Assembly (NCBI GenBank): GCA_963837335.1 | Contig: CAWINS010000021.1 | Location: 124,001-188,000, forward strand | From: RYN-230 sp963837335 | GTDB taxonomy: Bacteria > Actinomycetota > Actinomycetes > Streptosporangiales > Streptosporangiaceae | DNA: 64,000 bases | Reading direction: 5' to 3' | Shown: one piece after another, positions 9,369 to 18,641 of the stretch | Layout of the letters: each line of letters opens with the position of its first letter | Position numbering within the stretch: position 1 is the first letter of the stretch | The notes under the pieces: generated by a model | What the model saw: the letters and a program-made list of their open reading frames with translations, nothing else | Told to the model about the DNA's origin: nothing | Databases searched by the model: none | Position numbers and translations under genes: made by a program

Positions 9369-12201
9369 CTAGCTCACCGAGGTGTACGCGACGACGCCGT
9401 GGCGCAGCGCGTCCGCCGCCGCGTGCGCGGTGGACGCGAGCTGCGAACCGGCCCCGGCCGCGACCGCGATCTGGCCGAGCAGGTCCATCAGCTGCTTGAC
9501 CGCCCGGACGAAATCACCGGGAGTCAGATCCGACTGGAGCACCGTCTCCAGCGGCCTGCCCCGGGCCCAGGCGTGCGCGGCCCAGGCGAAACCCAGATCG
9601 GGCTGGCGCAGGAAGGACAGCCGGTTGTCCTTCTCGACCTCATCCAGCTCTGACCAGACCGAGATCATCGAGGCCACCACGTCGCGGACCGGGCCGGGCG
9701 GCAGCCGCGGCGCGGTGTCGTCGTCTGACTGCCGGGATTCGAAGGTGAGCACGGACACGCAGGCGGCCAGCTCGGCGGGGTCGAGCCCGTCCCACAGGCC
9801 GCGGCGCAGGCATTCGGCGGCCAGCAGGTCGAGCTCGGTGTAGAGGTCCGCGAGCCGCCGCCCGTCCGGGGTGACCCGGCCGTCATCGAGGTACCCCAGG
9901 TGGTTCAGGACGGAGCAGACCCGGTCGAAGGTGCGCGCGATCACATGAGAGCGCGCGGCCACGTTGCCTTCCAGGCTGGCCACCTCGCGCTCCAGCCGGG
10001 CCCGTTGTTCCGCCTGGCGGGCGTGGGCCTCGCGGTCCGGGCAGCCGTGGCAGGGATGCTGGCGCAACTGGCGGCGGAGCCGGGTGATCTCATCCGCCCC
10101 GGGGCGCTCCGGTTGTCCCGCCGGCTGGCGCGGCCGGCGGCCGAGGTCCCGCCCGGCCACCTTGTTACGCATGGTCGAGGCGAGGTCCCGGCGGTGCACC
10201 GGGGAGCGGGCGCTGAAGCTGTTCGGGATGCGCAGCCGGTCGATCGCGGTGACCGGGACCGGGAAGTCCACGAGGGAGAGCCGCTTGACCTGCCGGCCCA
10301 CGGTGAGCACGAGAGGCAGCGGGTCATTGGCGCCGGGAGGCGCGCTGGCCCGCCCGGGGCCGGTCAGGCCGGGGTCCAGGACGACTGCGAGGCCTGGCCG
10401 GCGTCCGCCCGGGACCAGGATGATGTCGCCGCGGCGGAGCCGTTCCAGCGACTGCCGGGCCTGCGTCCAGCGGTCCGCCGAGCGTTCCCGGGAGGCCGCG
10501 GCCTCCCGGGCGGACAGCTCCTGGCGCAGCGCGTGGTACCCGGCGTAGTCACCCAGCTCGCAGACCGGGCCGAGCTCGGCCAGGGCGGCCCGGCTGCGGC
10601 GGGCCTGCCGCGCGATGCCGACCACCGCCCGGTCCGCCTGGAACTGCGCGAACGAGGATTCCAGCAGCGCGGCCGCCTTCTCCAGGCCCGCCTGGCCGAC
10701 CAGGTTCACGGCCATGTTGTAGGAGGGCCGGAAGCTGGAGTTCAGCGGGTAGGTCCGGGTGCCGGCCAGGCCGGCCACCGCCAGCGGGTCGACACCCGGC
10801 TGCCAGAGCACGACGGCGTGCCCCTCCACGTCGATGCCCCGGCGGCCAGCCCGGCCGGTCAGCTGCGTGTACTCCCCCGGAGTCAGGTCCGCGTGGGTCT
10901 CACCGTTCCACTTGTCCAATCGCTCAACCACGACGGTGCGGGCCTGGCATGTTGATGCCCAGAGCCAGCGTCTCGGTGGCGAAAACCGCGCGGACCAGGC
11001 CCGCCTCGAAGAGTTCCTCGACCACTTCCTTGAAGGTAGGCAGCATCCCCGCGTGGTGGGCCGCGACGCCGCGCTGCAGGCCGGTGAGCCACTCGCCGTA
11101 GCCGAGGACGGGCAGGTCCGTCTCGGGGATATCCCGGGTGCGCCGCTCGGCGATCTCAGTGATCACGGCGACCTCGTCGGGCGTGGTGAGCCGGACCCCG
11201 GCGTCCAGGCACTGACGGACCGCAGCCTCGCAGCCCGCCCGGCTGAAGATGAAGGTGATCGCCGGGAGCAGCCCGGCGCGGTCCAGCCGCTCGATGACCT
11301 CCGGCCGCCGGGGCGCCCGGAAGCGAACCGGCCGCCGGCCGCCCCGGGCGGGGCGGGACGGCGCCTTACGCGCCGCCCAGTCATCCCGCCGCGCCAGGCG
11401 CAGCAACTCGGGGTTCACCTGCGCCCGCCGCTGCCCGGACGGGCCGGAACCGGTCCCGTCCGGATCTGCGGCGCCGGCGGATCCGCGGCGGGGCCTGGTT
11501 CCCTTACCGGGGCCGGACTCGATGAACAGGTCGTAGAGCCGGCCGGCGGCCAGCATGTGCTGCCACAGCGGAACCGGCCGGTGCTCGTCCACGATCACCG
11601 AGGTACCGCCGCGGACCTGGGCCAGCCAGTCGCCGAACTCCTCGGCGTTGCTCACCGTGGCGGACAGCGCGACCACCTGGACAGAGTCCGGCAGGTGGAT
11701 GATCACTTCTTCCCAGACCGCGCCCCGGAAGCGGTCCGCCAGGTAGTGCACCTCGTCCAGTACCACGTAGGCCAGGCCGGACAGGGTGGGCGAGCCTGCG
11801 TAGAGCATGTTGCGCAGCACCTCGGTGGTCATCACGACCACCGGTGCCTCGCCGTTGATGCTGTTGTCCCCGGTGAGCAGGCCGACCTGGCTGGCCCCGT
11901 AGCGGCGGACCAGGTCGTTGTACTTCTGGTTGGACAAGGCCTTGATCGGCGTGGTGTAGAAGCACTTACGGCCCTCCGCCAGCGCCAGGTGCACGGCGAA
12001 CTCGCCAATGACCGTCTTGCCGGAGCCGGTCGGCGCGGCCACCAGAACGCCGTGCCCGCCGGCCAGGGCCCGGCAGGCGCGCCGCTGGAAGTCGTCGAAC
12101 GCGAAGTCGTACAGCCCCTGGAAGGCGGCCAGCTCGGCCCCGTCCTCGCTCCGCTGCCGGAAAGCGGCATAGCGCTGCGCCGGGCTAGCAGGCGTTGACA
12201 T
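9369..12201 (-). CDS. helY: HelY-like DEAD/DEAH-box RNA helicase (Ski2/Mtr4 family), one frameshift
   Basis: The corrected product is about 943 aa. The N-terminal RecA domain has Walker A APTGSGKT, TTPIKALSNQK, TTEVLRNMLY, the DEVH box in VVLDEVHYLADRFRG and the SAT motif LSATVSNAEEF. The second RecA domain has HHAGMLPTFKE and ETLALGINMPA. A single extra base near 10945 shifts the frame; correcting it gives NMPARTVVVERLDKWNGE, then QLTGRAGRRGID (motif VI). The C-terminus is the helical/arch region of Mtr4-like actinobacterial helicases. It heads the conserved helY-tatC-tatA-pafC-pafB minus-strand order. The protein is presumed to unwind structured RNA in RNA turnover. Confidence 0.9.
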
Positions 12202-12266
12202 ACGACCCAGCCTAGGTGAACGCGCCGGCCAGCGGTGCTAAGGCCTCAGCGGCCAGGAGCTCAGGC

Positions 12267-13175
12267 TCAGCGGTCGGAGTCAACCGGATCAGAGTCGTCC
12301 AGCGGGGCTGGCTCATCATCGGCCAGTCCTTCGTACAGCGAGGCCCGGCTGGCCCGGCGCCGGTCGTTCAGCCCAGATGATGCAGCTCGGCCACCTCGAC
12401 GAGCACCAGGCAGGGTACCGCGAGCAGCAGCATGGTCACCGGGTCCGGGCTCGGTGAGGCGATGCCGGCGAACACGAACACGCCGAAGATGATGAATCGG
12501 CGCCACTTCCGGAAGAACTCGTGCGTGAGCACCCCGGCCACGTTGAGCATCAGCAGCAGCAACGGCAGCTCGAACGCCAGCCCGAAGCCGAGCAGCATGC
12601 CGAAGAAGTAGCCGAGGTACGTGGAGACCGGCGGCAGGTTGAGGACACCGCCGGGCGTCAGGCTGAAGCAGGTAGGCCAGGCCCCGGCTCATCGCGAAGT
12701 ACGCGATCAGCGCGCCGCCCAGGAACAGCGGGACCGCACTGCCCACGAACGCGTAGGTCCAGCGCTTCTCGCGGTGGTACAGCCCGGGCGCGACGAAGGC
12801 CCAGATCTGGTACAGCCAGATCGGGCTGGTGACGATGAGCCCGAAGAAGAACGCCACCTCCACCCGCAGCATGAAGGGGTCGAGGATGCCGTTCAGGACC
12901 AGCTGGTCGCCGATGCTGGTGACAGCCGTGGTGGCCGTTGATCGTGGCCTTGCAGAAGGGCGCTCGATGAAGTCCCAGACCCGGTTGAAGACCGCGGGAT
13001 CAGCCCGATGGCGGTCCCGGCGACCAGGGCGAGTGCAGATCTTGACGAGCCGGTTCCGCAGCTCGCGGATGTGCTCGATCAGCGACATCCGGCCTTCCGG
13101 ATCCGCTCCCTCAGCCGCCCGGACGCGGGCACTCAGGACCCGCGCCCCTTTGACGGTGTCACCCAGCTTGGCCAT
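12267..13175 (-). CDS. tatC: Sec-independent (Tat) protein translocase subunit TatC, multiple frameshifts
   Basis: TatC binds twin-arginine signal peptides and forms the export channel with TatA in the cytoplasmic membrane. Recognisable stretches lie in order but in different frames: GRMSLIEHIRELRNRLVK, VFNRVWDFIERP, then FFFGLIVTSPIWLYQIWAFVAPGLYHREKRW and MSRGLAYLL. MLLGFGLAFELPLLLLMLNVAGV and FRKWRRFIIFGVFVFAGIASPSPDPVTM follow, with a charged C-terminal tail. At least four indels are needed, near 13020, 12930, 12670 and 12375. At 12670 one extra base in the TAC CTG CTC AGC CTG ACG region explains the break. TatC is conserved, so errors in the sequence are more likely than decay. Confidence 0.85.
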   Translation of the reverse strand: MAKLGDTVKGARVLSARVRAAEGADPEGRMSLIEHIRELRNRLVKICTRPGRRDRHRADPAVFNRVWDFIERPSARPRSTATTAVTSIGDQLVLNGILDPFMLRVEVAFFFGLIVTSPIWLYQIWAFVAPGLYHREKRWTYAFVGSAVPLFLGGALIAYFAMSRGLAYLLQPDARRCPQPAAGLHVPRLLLRHAARLRAGVRAAVAAADAQRGRGAHARVLPEVAPIHHLRRVRVRRHRLTEPGPGDHAAARGTLPGARRGGRAASSGLNDRRRASRASLYEGLADDEPAPLDDSDPVDSDR

Positions 13176-13202
13176 CTCGGCTTACGAACTGCAGAGCCCG
13201 GC

Positions 13203-13538
13203 TCAGCTGGCCTGGGTGTGCTGCGTCTCGCTGACCGGCGCGCCGCTGACCTTGGCCGCCTCCGCCGCGGACTGCTTGGCCTGGAGGTCGCGGACCTGCT
13301 GCTGGAGCAGGTCGACCTGCTGCTGGTGCGGCTCGGACGTGAGAGCCGGGGCCGGCTTCTCCGCCTCAGCCTTGTCCTTGTCCTCATGGTGCAGGTCCGA
13401 GACCTCGGTCTTCAGGATGCGCATCGACTTACCGAGGGATCGGGCCGCGTCCGGCAGCTTCTTGGAGCCGAAGAGCACGATCAGTACCACGGCGACGATG
13501 AGGATCTTCCACGGACTGTCGAACAGGTCGCCAATCAT
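13203..13538 (-). CDS. tatA: Tat translocase pore subunit TatA
   Basis: 111 aa. A single N-terminal membrane helix (WKILIVAVVLIVLFGSKKLP) is followed by the amphipathic helix DAARSLGKSMRILKTEV and a charged, Q- and A-rich tail with coiled-coil character. This is the standard TatA layout, and the FGSKKLPD hinge is diagnostic. ATG 13538 is chosen over the upstream frame start at 13583 because it begins MIGDLFDSPW and has GAAGAGGGCGGAA just before it. It is upstream of tatC in the same orientation. Confidence 0.93.
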   Translation of the reverse strand: MIGDLFDSPWKILIVAVVLIVLFGSKKLPDAARSLGKSMRILKTEVSDLHHEDKDKAEAEKPAPALTSEPHQQQVDLLQQQVRDLQAKQSAAEAAKVSGAPVSETQHTQAS

Positions 13539-13719
13539 TTCCGCCCTCTTCACCGGGAACGCGCGTCCCCGCACCTGGGTCACTATGGGGAAACACTACA
13601 CGCTAGGTCTTCGTATCGGGCTGAGGCACGGATTGGCCGCCGGGCGTTGACGATCTGGGTGACCGTCCCAGGCCGCCTGCACCCCAGCTAGGCAGCGGCC
13701 TGTCGCGCGCCCGGCGCCA

Positions 13720-14715
13720 TCAAGAATACTGCGCCAGCGCAGCCGACGCATCCTCCCGTACCCGGACACTCAGGTCGGCCGGGGCCACGATCCGGCCGTT
13801 TTCCCCCAGCCGCAGGGCCAGCCGCCGGACCCAGCCGGGATCCGGGGTACGCAGCGTGACCCGGAGCCGCCCGTCACCGAGTTCCTCGATGGTGTCGCAG
13901 GGGTAGTACTCCGCGACCCACCGGCCGAGCGGGGCGAGATCGATGATGACGTTGAGGTCCTCGGCAGACGGGCGGAACAGGCCCTGGTCCACGTCTACCG
14001 GCTCGGCGTCCGCGGGCACCTCGGCCGCCACCTCGAGGACGTCCAGGGCCAGCACCCGGTCGAGGCGGAACAGCCGGACCGCCTCCGCCCGGCGGCACCA
14101 GCCTTCCAGGTAGGTGCGGCCCTCGACGATCAGCAGCCGCATCGGGTCCACGTCACGCTCGGTGGCCTCGTCCCGGCCCGGGACGTAATACGACATATGC
14201 ACCCGCCGGCGGCGGGCCAGGGCGTCCCGGAGCTGGTCCAGGACGGCCTGCTGGGCAATCTTGTCCACCTGGATGGCCACCTGGGTGCTCGGCACGGCGG
14301 CCTCCCCGGCCGCCGCTTCCAGCTTGGCGATGGTGCGGTTCAGGGCCTGCCCCTCATCCAGCCCGGGCACCGGGCCGACCTGGCCGATCTCGGCCAGCAT
14401 CCGCAACGCCACGAGCAGCGCGCTGGCCTCGTCCACGGCGAGCCGCAGCGGCCGGTCCATCGACTCCGCCTGGCTGACCACGATCTCGCCGCCCTCGTAG
14501 GACAAGTCGATCGGGCAGTAGGGATCGGGCGAGCGGAGCTCCACGCACCACAGCAGGTTGAGGTCATCCACCAGTTCACGCTCGCTGACCCCGAAGGCCG
14601 CGGCGGTCTCGGCCAGCCCGACTACCTTCCGGCTGACCACGTAGGGCACCAGGGCCAGCAGCCGCTGCAGGCGGGTGGTGCTGGTCCCCGCGCTGCTGCG
14701 CGGCGCCGCGTTCAC
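13720..14715 (-). CDS. pafC: PafC, WYL-domain transcriptional activator of the DNA-damage response
   Basis: 331 aa. The N-terminal winged helix (RLQRLLALVPYVVSRKVVGLAETAAAFGVS) is followed by the WYL domain (RVHMSYYVPGRDEATERDVDP, then GRTYLEGWC and VRLFRLDRV) and a WCX C-terminal region. In mycobacteria PafB and PafC form a heterodimer that activates LexA-independent DNA-damage genes, and they sit beside pafA as here. The GTG start at 14715 overlaps the pafB stop by 4 bp (GTGA), indicating translational coupling. Confidence 0.92.
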   Translation of the reverse strand: MNAAPRSSAGTSTTRLQRLLALVPYVVSRKVVGLAETAAAFGVSERELVDDLNLLWCVELRSPDPYCPIDLSYEGGEIVVSQAESMDRPLRLAVDEASALLVALRMLAEIGQVGPVPGLDEGQALNRTIAKLEAAAGEAAVPSTQVAIQVDKIAQQAVLDQLRDALARRRRVHMSYYVPGRDEATERDVDPMRLLIVEGRTYLEGWCRRAEAVRLFRLDRVLALDVLEVAAEVPADAEPVDVDQGLFRPSAEDLNVIIDLAPLGRWVAEYYPCDTIEELGDGRLRVTLRTPDPGWVRRLALRLGENGRIVAPADLSVRVREDASAALAQYS

Positions 14716-15745
14716 GCCAGCGCCCCCTTCAGCTGGGTGATGACGGCCTCCCGGAGGTCGGCGGGCTCGAGCGCGATCACATCGGTACCGAACGACGCGA
14801 GGTGCTCGGCGAACCAGCCGACGTCCGAGAACGGGACGCTGATCGTTTCCCAGCCACCCGTAACTGCCTTGAACGTCGGTGCTGCCCGGAGCGTCCGATG
14901 CTGTCCTGGACGCCCGTGCTGTCCTGAACGCCTGTGCTGCCCGGGACCGGAGTGGCGTACCTGCGGATCCCGTACCCGGCCCCCTGGCGTACCCGCAGGA
15001 CCGCGGCCCGCTGCTGGACCGGCGGCTGGGTATCCCACTCGCGCACGGTCTCCCGGACATCGGTGCCCTCCGGCACGATCACCGATCCGGCCGGGCCGGT
15101 GAACCGCACCTCTCCCTCGATGCGGCTCAGCCGGAACACGCGCGCCGCGTCCCGGTCGGTGTCGTACCCGGCCACATACCAGCGGCCGTGCCGGTTCACC
15201 ACCCCCCACGGCTGCAGGTGGCGCTGCTGGGGTTCGCTCCGGCCGGCCGCGCGGTAGGCGAACGTGACCGGCCGCCGGTCCCGCACCGCCTCCCACAAGG
15301 GGCCGAAGGCCGCCTCACCGGCCAGCAGCCGCGGCTCGATGCCGGGCTGGGCCGTCTCCTCCCCTGAGGCGTCCACCCCGGCCGCGCGGAGCTTGAGCAG
15401 CGCGCCCGCAGCGGCCCCGGCCAGCTCGGCCTGCCGCCAGACCCGGGCGGCCAGGGACAGCACCGCGGCCTCGTCCGGCTCGAGCCGGATCTCCGGCAGC
15501 ACGTAGGCCTGCCGCGGGATGCGGTAGCCCGCCTCGTCGTCACCCGGTGAATTGAAGCCCGTCTCCAGCGGGATACCCAGCTCCCGGAGTTCTTCCTTGT
15601 CCCGCTCGAACATCCGCTTGAACGCCTCGAAGGACTCCGGGTAGCCGGGCACGGCCGCGCGGATCTGCACCGCGGTCAGGTACCGCGGGCTGGACAGCAG
15701 GCAGACCACCAGGCCCAGCAGCCGCTCTGTCTTCCGTCGTGACAT
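14712..15745 (-). CDS. pafB: PafB, WYL-domain transcriptional activator (frameshift in a repetitive linker)
   Basis: The N-terminus MSRRKTERLLGLVVCLLSSPRYLTAVQIRAAVPGYP is the PafB winged helix. Its WYL domain reads PVTFAYRAAGRSEP ... GRWYVAGYD ... ARVFRLSRIEGEV. The C-terminal part (WETISVPFSDVGWFAEHLASFG to LKGALA) is in a second frame. The shift lies in an 18-bp repeat tract (14881-14944), where one unit is 19 nt. It may be an error, or a true slippage in a repeat. It is coupled to pafC by a 4-bp overlap and is partner of PafC in the mycobacterial DNA-damage response. Confidence 0.88.
14881..14944 (-). repeat. 18-bp tandem repeat in the pafB linker
   Basis: On the + strand GCTGTCCTGGACGCCCGT (14900-14917) and GCTGTCCTGAACGCCTGT (14918-14935) are adjacent. 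They are flanked by a 19-nt relative (14881-14899) and a partial unit (14936-14944). The repeat encodes a variable linker between the WYL core and the C-terminal part, and the pafB frame changes here. Confidence 0.75.
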
Positions 15746-15814
15746 TCCCGTTCCTCGCCGCTCACGCCCTGCCCCGGTACATGACGCTACAGGACGGCCA
15801 CAGTGCGTCGGCCT

Positions 15815-16086
15815 TCAGGCTGGTCGTGAGGGCAGCCGGGCGTGAGGGCAGAAGGTGGGCCGATTCTGCTGCTCGATGCACTGGTGCACGACCGAGATGA
15901 CCGGAGCGTCGACGGATCCGGCGAAGTACGACCCAGACCACAAGCGCTGCATCCCGCATATCTGCTCCATCCGCTCCAGATGGGCTGCGGCGAATACCTC
16001 GTGCCGGTACTTGGTGACGAAAACAAGTGAGCATGCAGGATGAAGACACAGTGTCTGCCAGCGCGGATGTCGCTGTCACCGGCCAT
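15815..16086 (-). pseudogene. tnpA: Degenerate IS200/IS605 Y1 transposase TnpA (internal deletion, catalytic residues lost)
   Basis: Starting at ATG 16086, the frame reads MAGDSDIRAGRHCVFILHAHL. After one frameshift near 16027 it reads FVTKYRHEVFAAAHLERMEQI, the standard N-terminus of IS200-type TnpA. It then jumps straight to RLWSGSYFAGSVDAPVISVVHQCIEQQNRP, the C-terminal part. About 50 residues between, including the HUH metal-binding motif, are missing. The position of the nucleophilic tyrosine in the usual YIEQQ motif is Cys here (HQCIEQQ). The enzyme cannot be active. The deletion cannot be explained by single-base errors. Confidence 0.8.
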
Positions 16087-16106
16087 GAAACCAATATGCT
16101 CGAACG

Positions 16107-17305
16107 GTGCAGCTCCGGTACAACTACCGCCTGTATCACACGCTGGGCCAGCAGGTAGCGCTGGCGCGAGCATTCGGATGTGCGCGGGTGGTGTTCAACG
16201 ACGGGCTGCGGGCCCGCCAGGAAGCGTTCGCCGCTGGGCTGCCATACATCAGCGATGCGGAGTTGTCGGCCCGGCTGACAGCAATGAAGACTCTCGAACG
16301 GGCCTGGCTGACTGAGGTGTCCTCGGTGGTGCTGCAGCAGGCGCTGGTGGACCTGACGCCGCCTATCGCAATTTCTTCGCCTCCGTCAGCGGCACACGCA
16401 ACGGGCCGAAAATCGCGCCGCCCCGGTCCGGTCCCGCAAGGATCGCCGACAGGCGATCGGTTCACCTCCAACGCCCGCTTTCGGGTGCTGCCCAGCGGGA
16501 AGCTGCGCCTGCCGAAGGTCGGGGACGTGCACGTGCGCTGGTCACGTCCCTTGCCGTCCGGGCCGTCCAGCGTGACCTTGACCAAGATCCTGCCGGCCGG
16601 TACGTCGACGAGCTTCGTCGTGGAGACCGAGCCCGGAGCCCTGCCCGAGACACAGCCGGTGCTGGGCATAGACCTTGGGCTCGCGCACTTCGCTGTTCTG
16701 TCTGACGGCCGGAGATCGCTTCTCCGCATTTCCTGCGCCGGGCGGAGAAGAAACTCAGGCGAGCCCAGCGCAACCTGTCGCGCAAGCAGAGAGGCAGCAG
16801 GAACAGGGACAAGGCCCGGATCAAGGTCGCTCGTGCTCATGCGCGGGTCGCCGATGCCCGGCGAGATTTCCACCACAAGCTGTCCACTTCCCTGATCCGC
16901 GAGAACCAAGTGGTCGCGGTGGAAGACCTGGCAGTGAGAGGACTCGCCCGCACCCGCAAGGCCAAGTCCGTTCATGACGCCGGATGGTCCGGCTTCGTGG
17001 CGATGCTGGAGTACAAGGCCCGGTTGTACGGCCGAAAGTTTCACCGGATTGGCAGGTTCGAGCCCACCAGCCAGATGTGCTCGGTCTGCGGGGTGAAGGA
17101 CGGACCGAAGCCGCTGCATGTCCGCATCTGGCAGTGCCAGGGATGCGGGGTATCGCTGGACCGGGATGTGAATGCGGCGGTTAACGTCGCGAGGGCCGCC
17201 GGGCTGGCGGTGACAGCCTGTGGAGCGCAGGTAAGACCAGGGCCTGCCCTGGCACAGTGCGGTGAAGCAGGAACCCATCCGAAGCCACGCCGGGAACCGG
17301 TGTGA
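16107..17305 (+). pseudogene. tnpB: TnpB (IS605 OrfB) RNA-guided nuclease, frameshifted but nearly full length
   Basis: About 399 codons overall. The N-terminal part is VQLRYNYRLYHTLGQQVALARAFGCARVVFND. The middle has FTSNARFRVLPSGKLRLPKVGDV. The RuvC-like catalytic residues are present: D in LGIDLGLAHFAV, E in VAVEDLAVRGLAR, and D in SLDRDVNAAVNV. A zinc ribbon lies between the last two (QMCSVCG ... WQCQGCG). Frames change near 16357-16450 and near 16715; in the third frame the bridging helix RRAEKKLRRAQRNLSRKQRG is intact. If the indels are sequencing errors, the nuclease could be functional. TnpB proteins cut DNA guided by RNA from the element's right end. Confidence 0.8.
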
Positions 17306-17316
17306 CAGGCGGGAGT

Positions 17317-17336
17317 CTCCATCCCTCAGGGTGGAG
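17317..17336 (+). other. IS605 right-end hairpin / likely 3' part of TnpB guide (omega) RNA
   Basis: CTCCATCCC and GGGTGGAG form a stem-loop immediately downstream of tnpB. IS200/IS605 right ends carry such a subterminal palindrome for TnpA recognition. In related elements this region is also transcribed as the scaffold of the TnpB omega RNA. The role as omega RNA is inferred from family knowledge. Confidence 0.6.
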
Positions 17337-17354
17337 TGGAAGTAACCTGCGGGA

Positions 17355-18521
17355 GTGATCAGGTGGCGCAGTGGCGTCGTTTTGGCGGTGCGCCGGGAAT
17401 GGCGCGGCGCGGTCGAACTGGACGTATCCACCAGCGAGGGCACTATCCGGGCCCTGGCCTACCCAGAGCTGACCGGCCGGCCCGAACCCGGTGACCGGCT
17501 GCTGCTGAATACCAGCGCGCTCGCGCTCGGCCTGGGGACCGGCGGCTACGCGCTGGTCGTGGCGCTGCCCGACCGGCTCCCCGCGGATCCGGCGGGCCCG
17601 GGCCACCTGGTCAAGGCGCGGTACACGCCGCTGCAGGCCACCGTGCTCGGTGCCGACGAGCAGGACTCACCCCACCACGAGGTGCTGCGCACCGCCGACG
17701 ACATCGGCGGGGTGCCCGTGGTGATCGCCGACCTGCACTCGGCGCTGCCGGCCGTGCTGGCGGCGCTGCGCGCCCCGTTCCCGGCCGGCCCGGCTGGCCG
17801 CCCTCCGGTCGCGGCGTACGTGATGCTCGACGGCGGCGCGCTGCCCGCGTGGTTTTCCCGGACCTGCGCCGGGCTGCGCGAAGCGGGCTGGCTGGCTGGG
17901 ACGGTGACCGTCGGCCAGTCCTTCGGCGGCGACCTGGAAGCCGTCACCCTGCACACCGGGCTGCTGGCCGCCCGGCACGTGCTGCGCGCCGACGTGATCA
18001 TCGTGGCCCAGGGGCCCGGCAACCTCGGCACCGGAACCCGGTGGGGCTTCTCGGGGGTGGCCTGCGGCGAGGCGGTGAACGCGGCCGCGGTCCTCGGCGG
18101 GCGCCCGGTCGCCTCGCTGCGGGTCAGTGAGGCTGATCCACGGGAACGCCATTACGGCGTGTCCCACCACAGCCTGACCTCCTACGGGCGCGTCGCGCTG
18201 GCCCGGGCGGATGTGGTCGTGCCCGAGCTGCCGGGAGCGTTCGGCGCCCGGGTGGCGGCGCAGGCGGCCGGGCTGGCGGGGCGGCACACGCTGGTCAGCG
18301 TCAGCACCGACGGCCTGGCCGAGGCGCTGCGCGGCTGCCCGGTGCCACTGTCCAGCATGGGCCGCGGCCTGGACGAGGACCTGGCCTACTTCCTGGCCGC
18401 GGCCGCGGCCGGGCGGCATGCGGCGGCGCTGCTGGGGCGTCCCCCGGCCGGGGCGGGACCGGACGGCGGCGCTGGCCCGGACACCCCCCGGCCGGCCAGG
18501 CCGGGGGCAGCGGAACAATAA
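17355..18521 (+). CDS. DUF3866 family protein
   Basis: 388 aa. The protein matches the actinobacterial DUF3866 family, whose gene usually sits near pafB/pafC and the FKBP gene. Conserved stretches include LVKARYTPLQ, VVIADLHSALPAV, VGQSFGGDLEAVTLHTGL, IIVAQGPGNLGTGTRWGFSGV and RHYGVSHHSLTSYGRVAL. The function is unknown; no membrane helices or signal peptide are seen. The C-terminal 30 residues are a G/P/D-rich low-complexity tail (GAGPDGGAGPD). GTG 17355 lies 50 bp beyond the tnpB stop. The gene is convergent with FKBP and shares the terminator at 18606-18635. Confidence 0.85.
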   Translation: MIRWRSGVVLAVRREWRGAVELDVSTSEGTIRALAYPELTGRPEPGDRLLLNTSALALGLGTGGYALVVALPDRLPADPAGPGHLVKARYTPLQATVLGADEQDSPHHEVLRTADDIGGVPVVIADLHSALPAVLAALRAPFPAGPAGRPPVAAYVMLDGGALPAWFSRTCAGLREAGWLAGTVTVGQSFGGDLEAVTLHTGLLAARHVLRADVIIVAQGPGNLGTGTRWGFSGVACGEAVNAAAVLGGRPVASLRVSEADPRERHYGVSHHSLTSYGRVALARADVVVPELPGAFGARVAAQAAGLAGRHTLVSVSTDGLAEALRGCPVPLSSMGRGLDEDLAYFLAAAAAGRHAAALLGRPPAGAGPDGGAGPDTPRPARPGAAEQ

Positions 18522-18605
18522 GGAACGAGGCGCCGGGCGAATCCGGTGCCGGACCAAGGCGCCCCCCCCCCGCCGACCGCCGCCGGGCTGCACCAAATGG
18601 CGACC

Positions 18606-18635
18606 GGCGGTTCCGGGTACCGTCCCGGAACCGCC
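18606..18635. terminator. Bidirectional terminator hairpin, 12-bp perfect stem
   Basis: GGCGGTTCCGGG (18606-18617) and CCCGGAACCGCC (18624-18635) are exact reverse complements around the 6-nt loop TACCGT. It lies between the convergent DUF3866 and FKBP genes, so it can serve both strands. No T-run follows, as is common in high-GC genomes. A run of ten C lies just upstream. Confidence 0.8.
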
Positions 18636-18641
18636 CCCGGG

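Larger units (their letters stand above)
15775..17345. mobile_element. IS200/IS605-family element, degenerate tnpA and divergent tnpB
   Basis: A tnpA remnant (minus) and a tnpB gene (plus) diverge from a 20-bp gap (16087-16106), the layout of IS605-type elements. The right end has a subterminal palindrome (17317-17336), as in this family. Exact left and right boundaries were not resolved. The element sits between pafB and the DUF3866 gene, which are neighbours or near-neighbours in other actinomycetes, so it is an insertion in the conserved block. Confidence 0.75.

Noticed and set aside
12267..13175. tatC as a true pseudogene
   Set aside because: All conserved segments are present in order and only single-base shifts break it, in a window where many essential-type genes show the same pattern. 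Sequencing error is the simpler reading.
18569..18578. Run of ten C as a phase-variation tract
   Set aside because: It lies between convergent genes outside both coding regions, so length change would not alter a protein.
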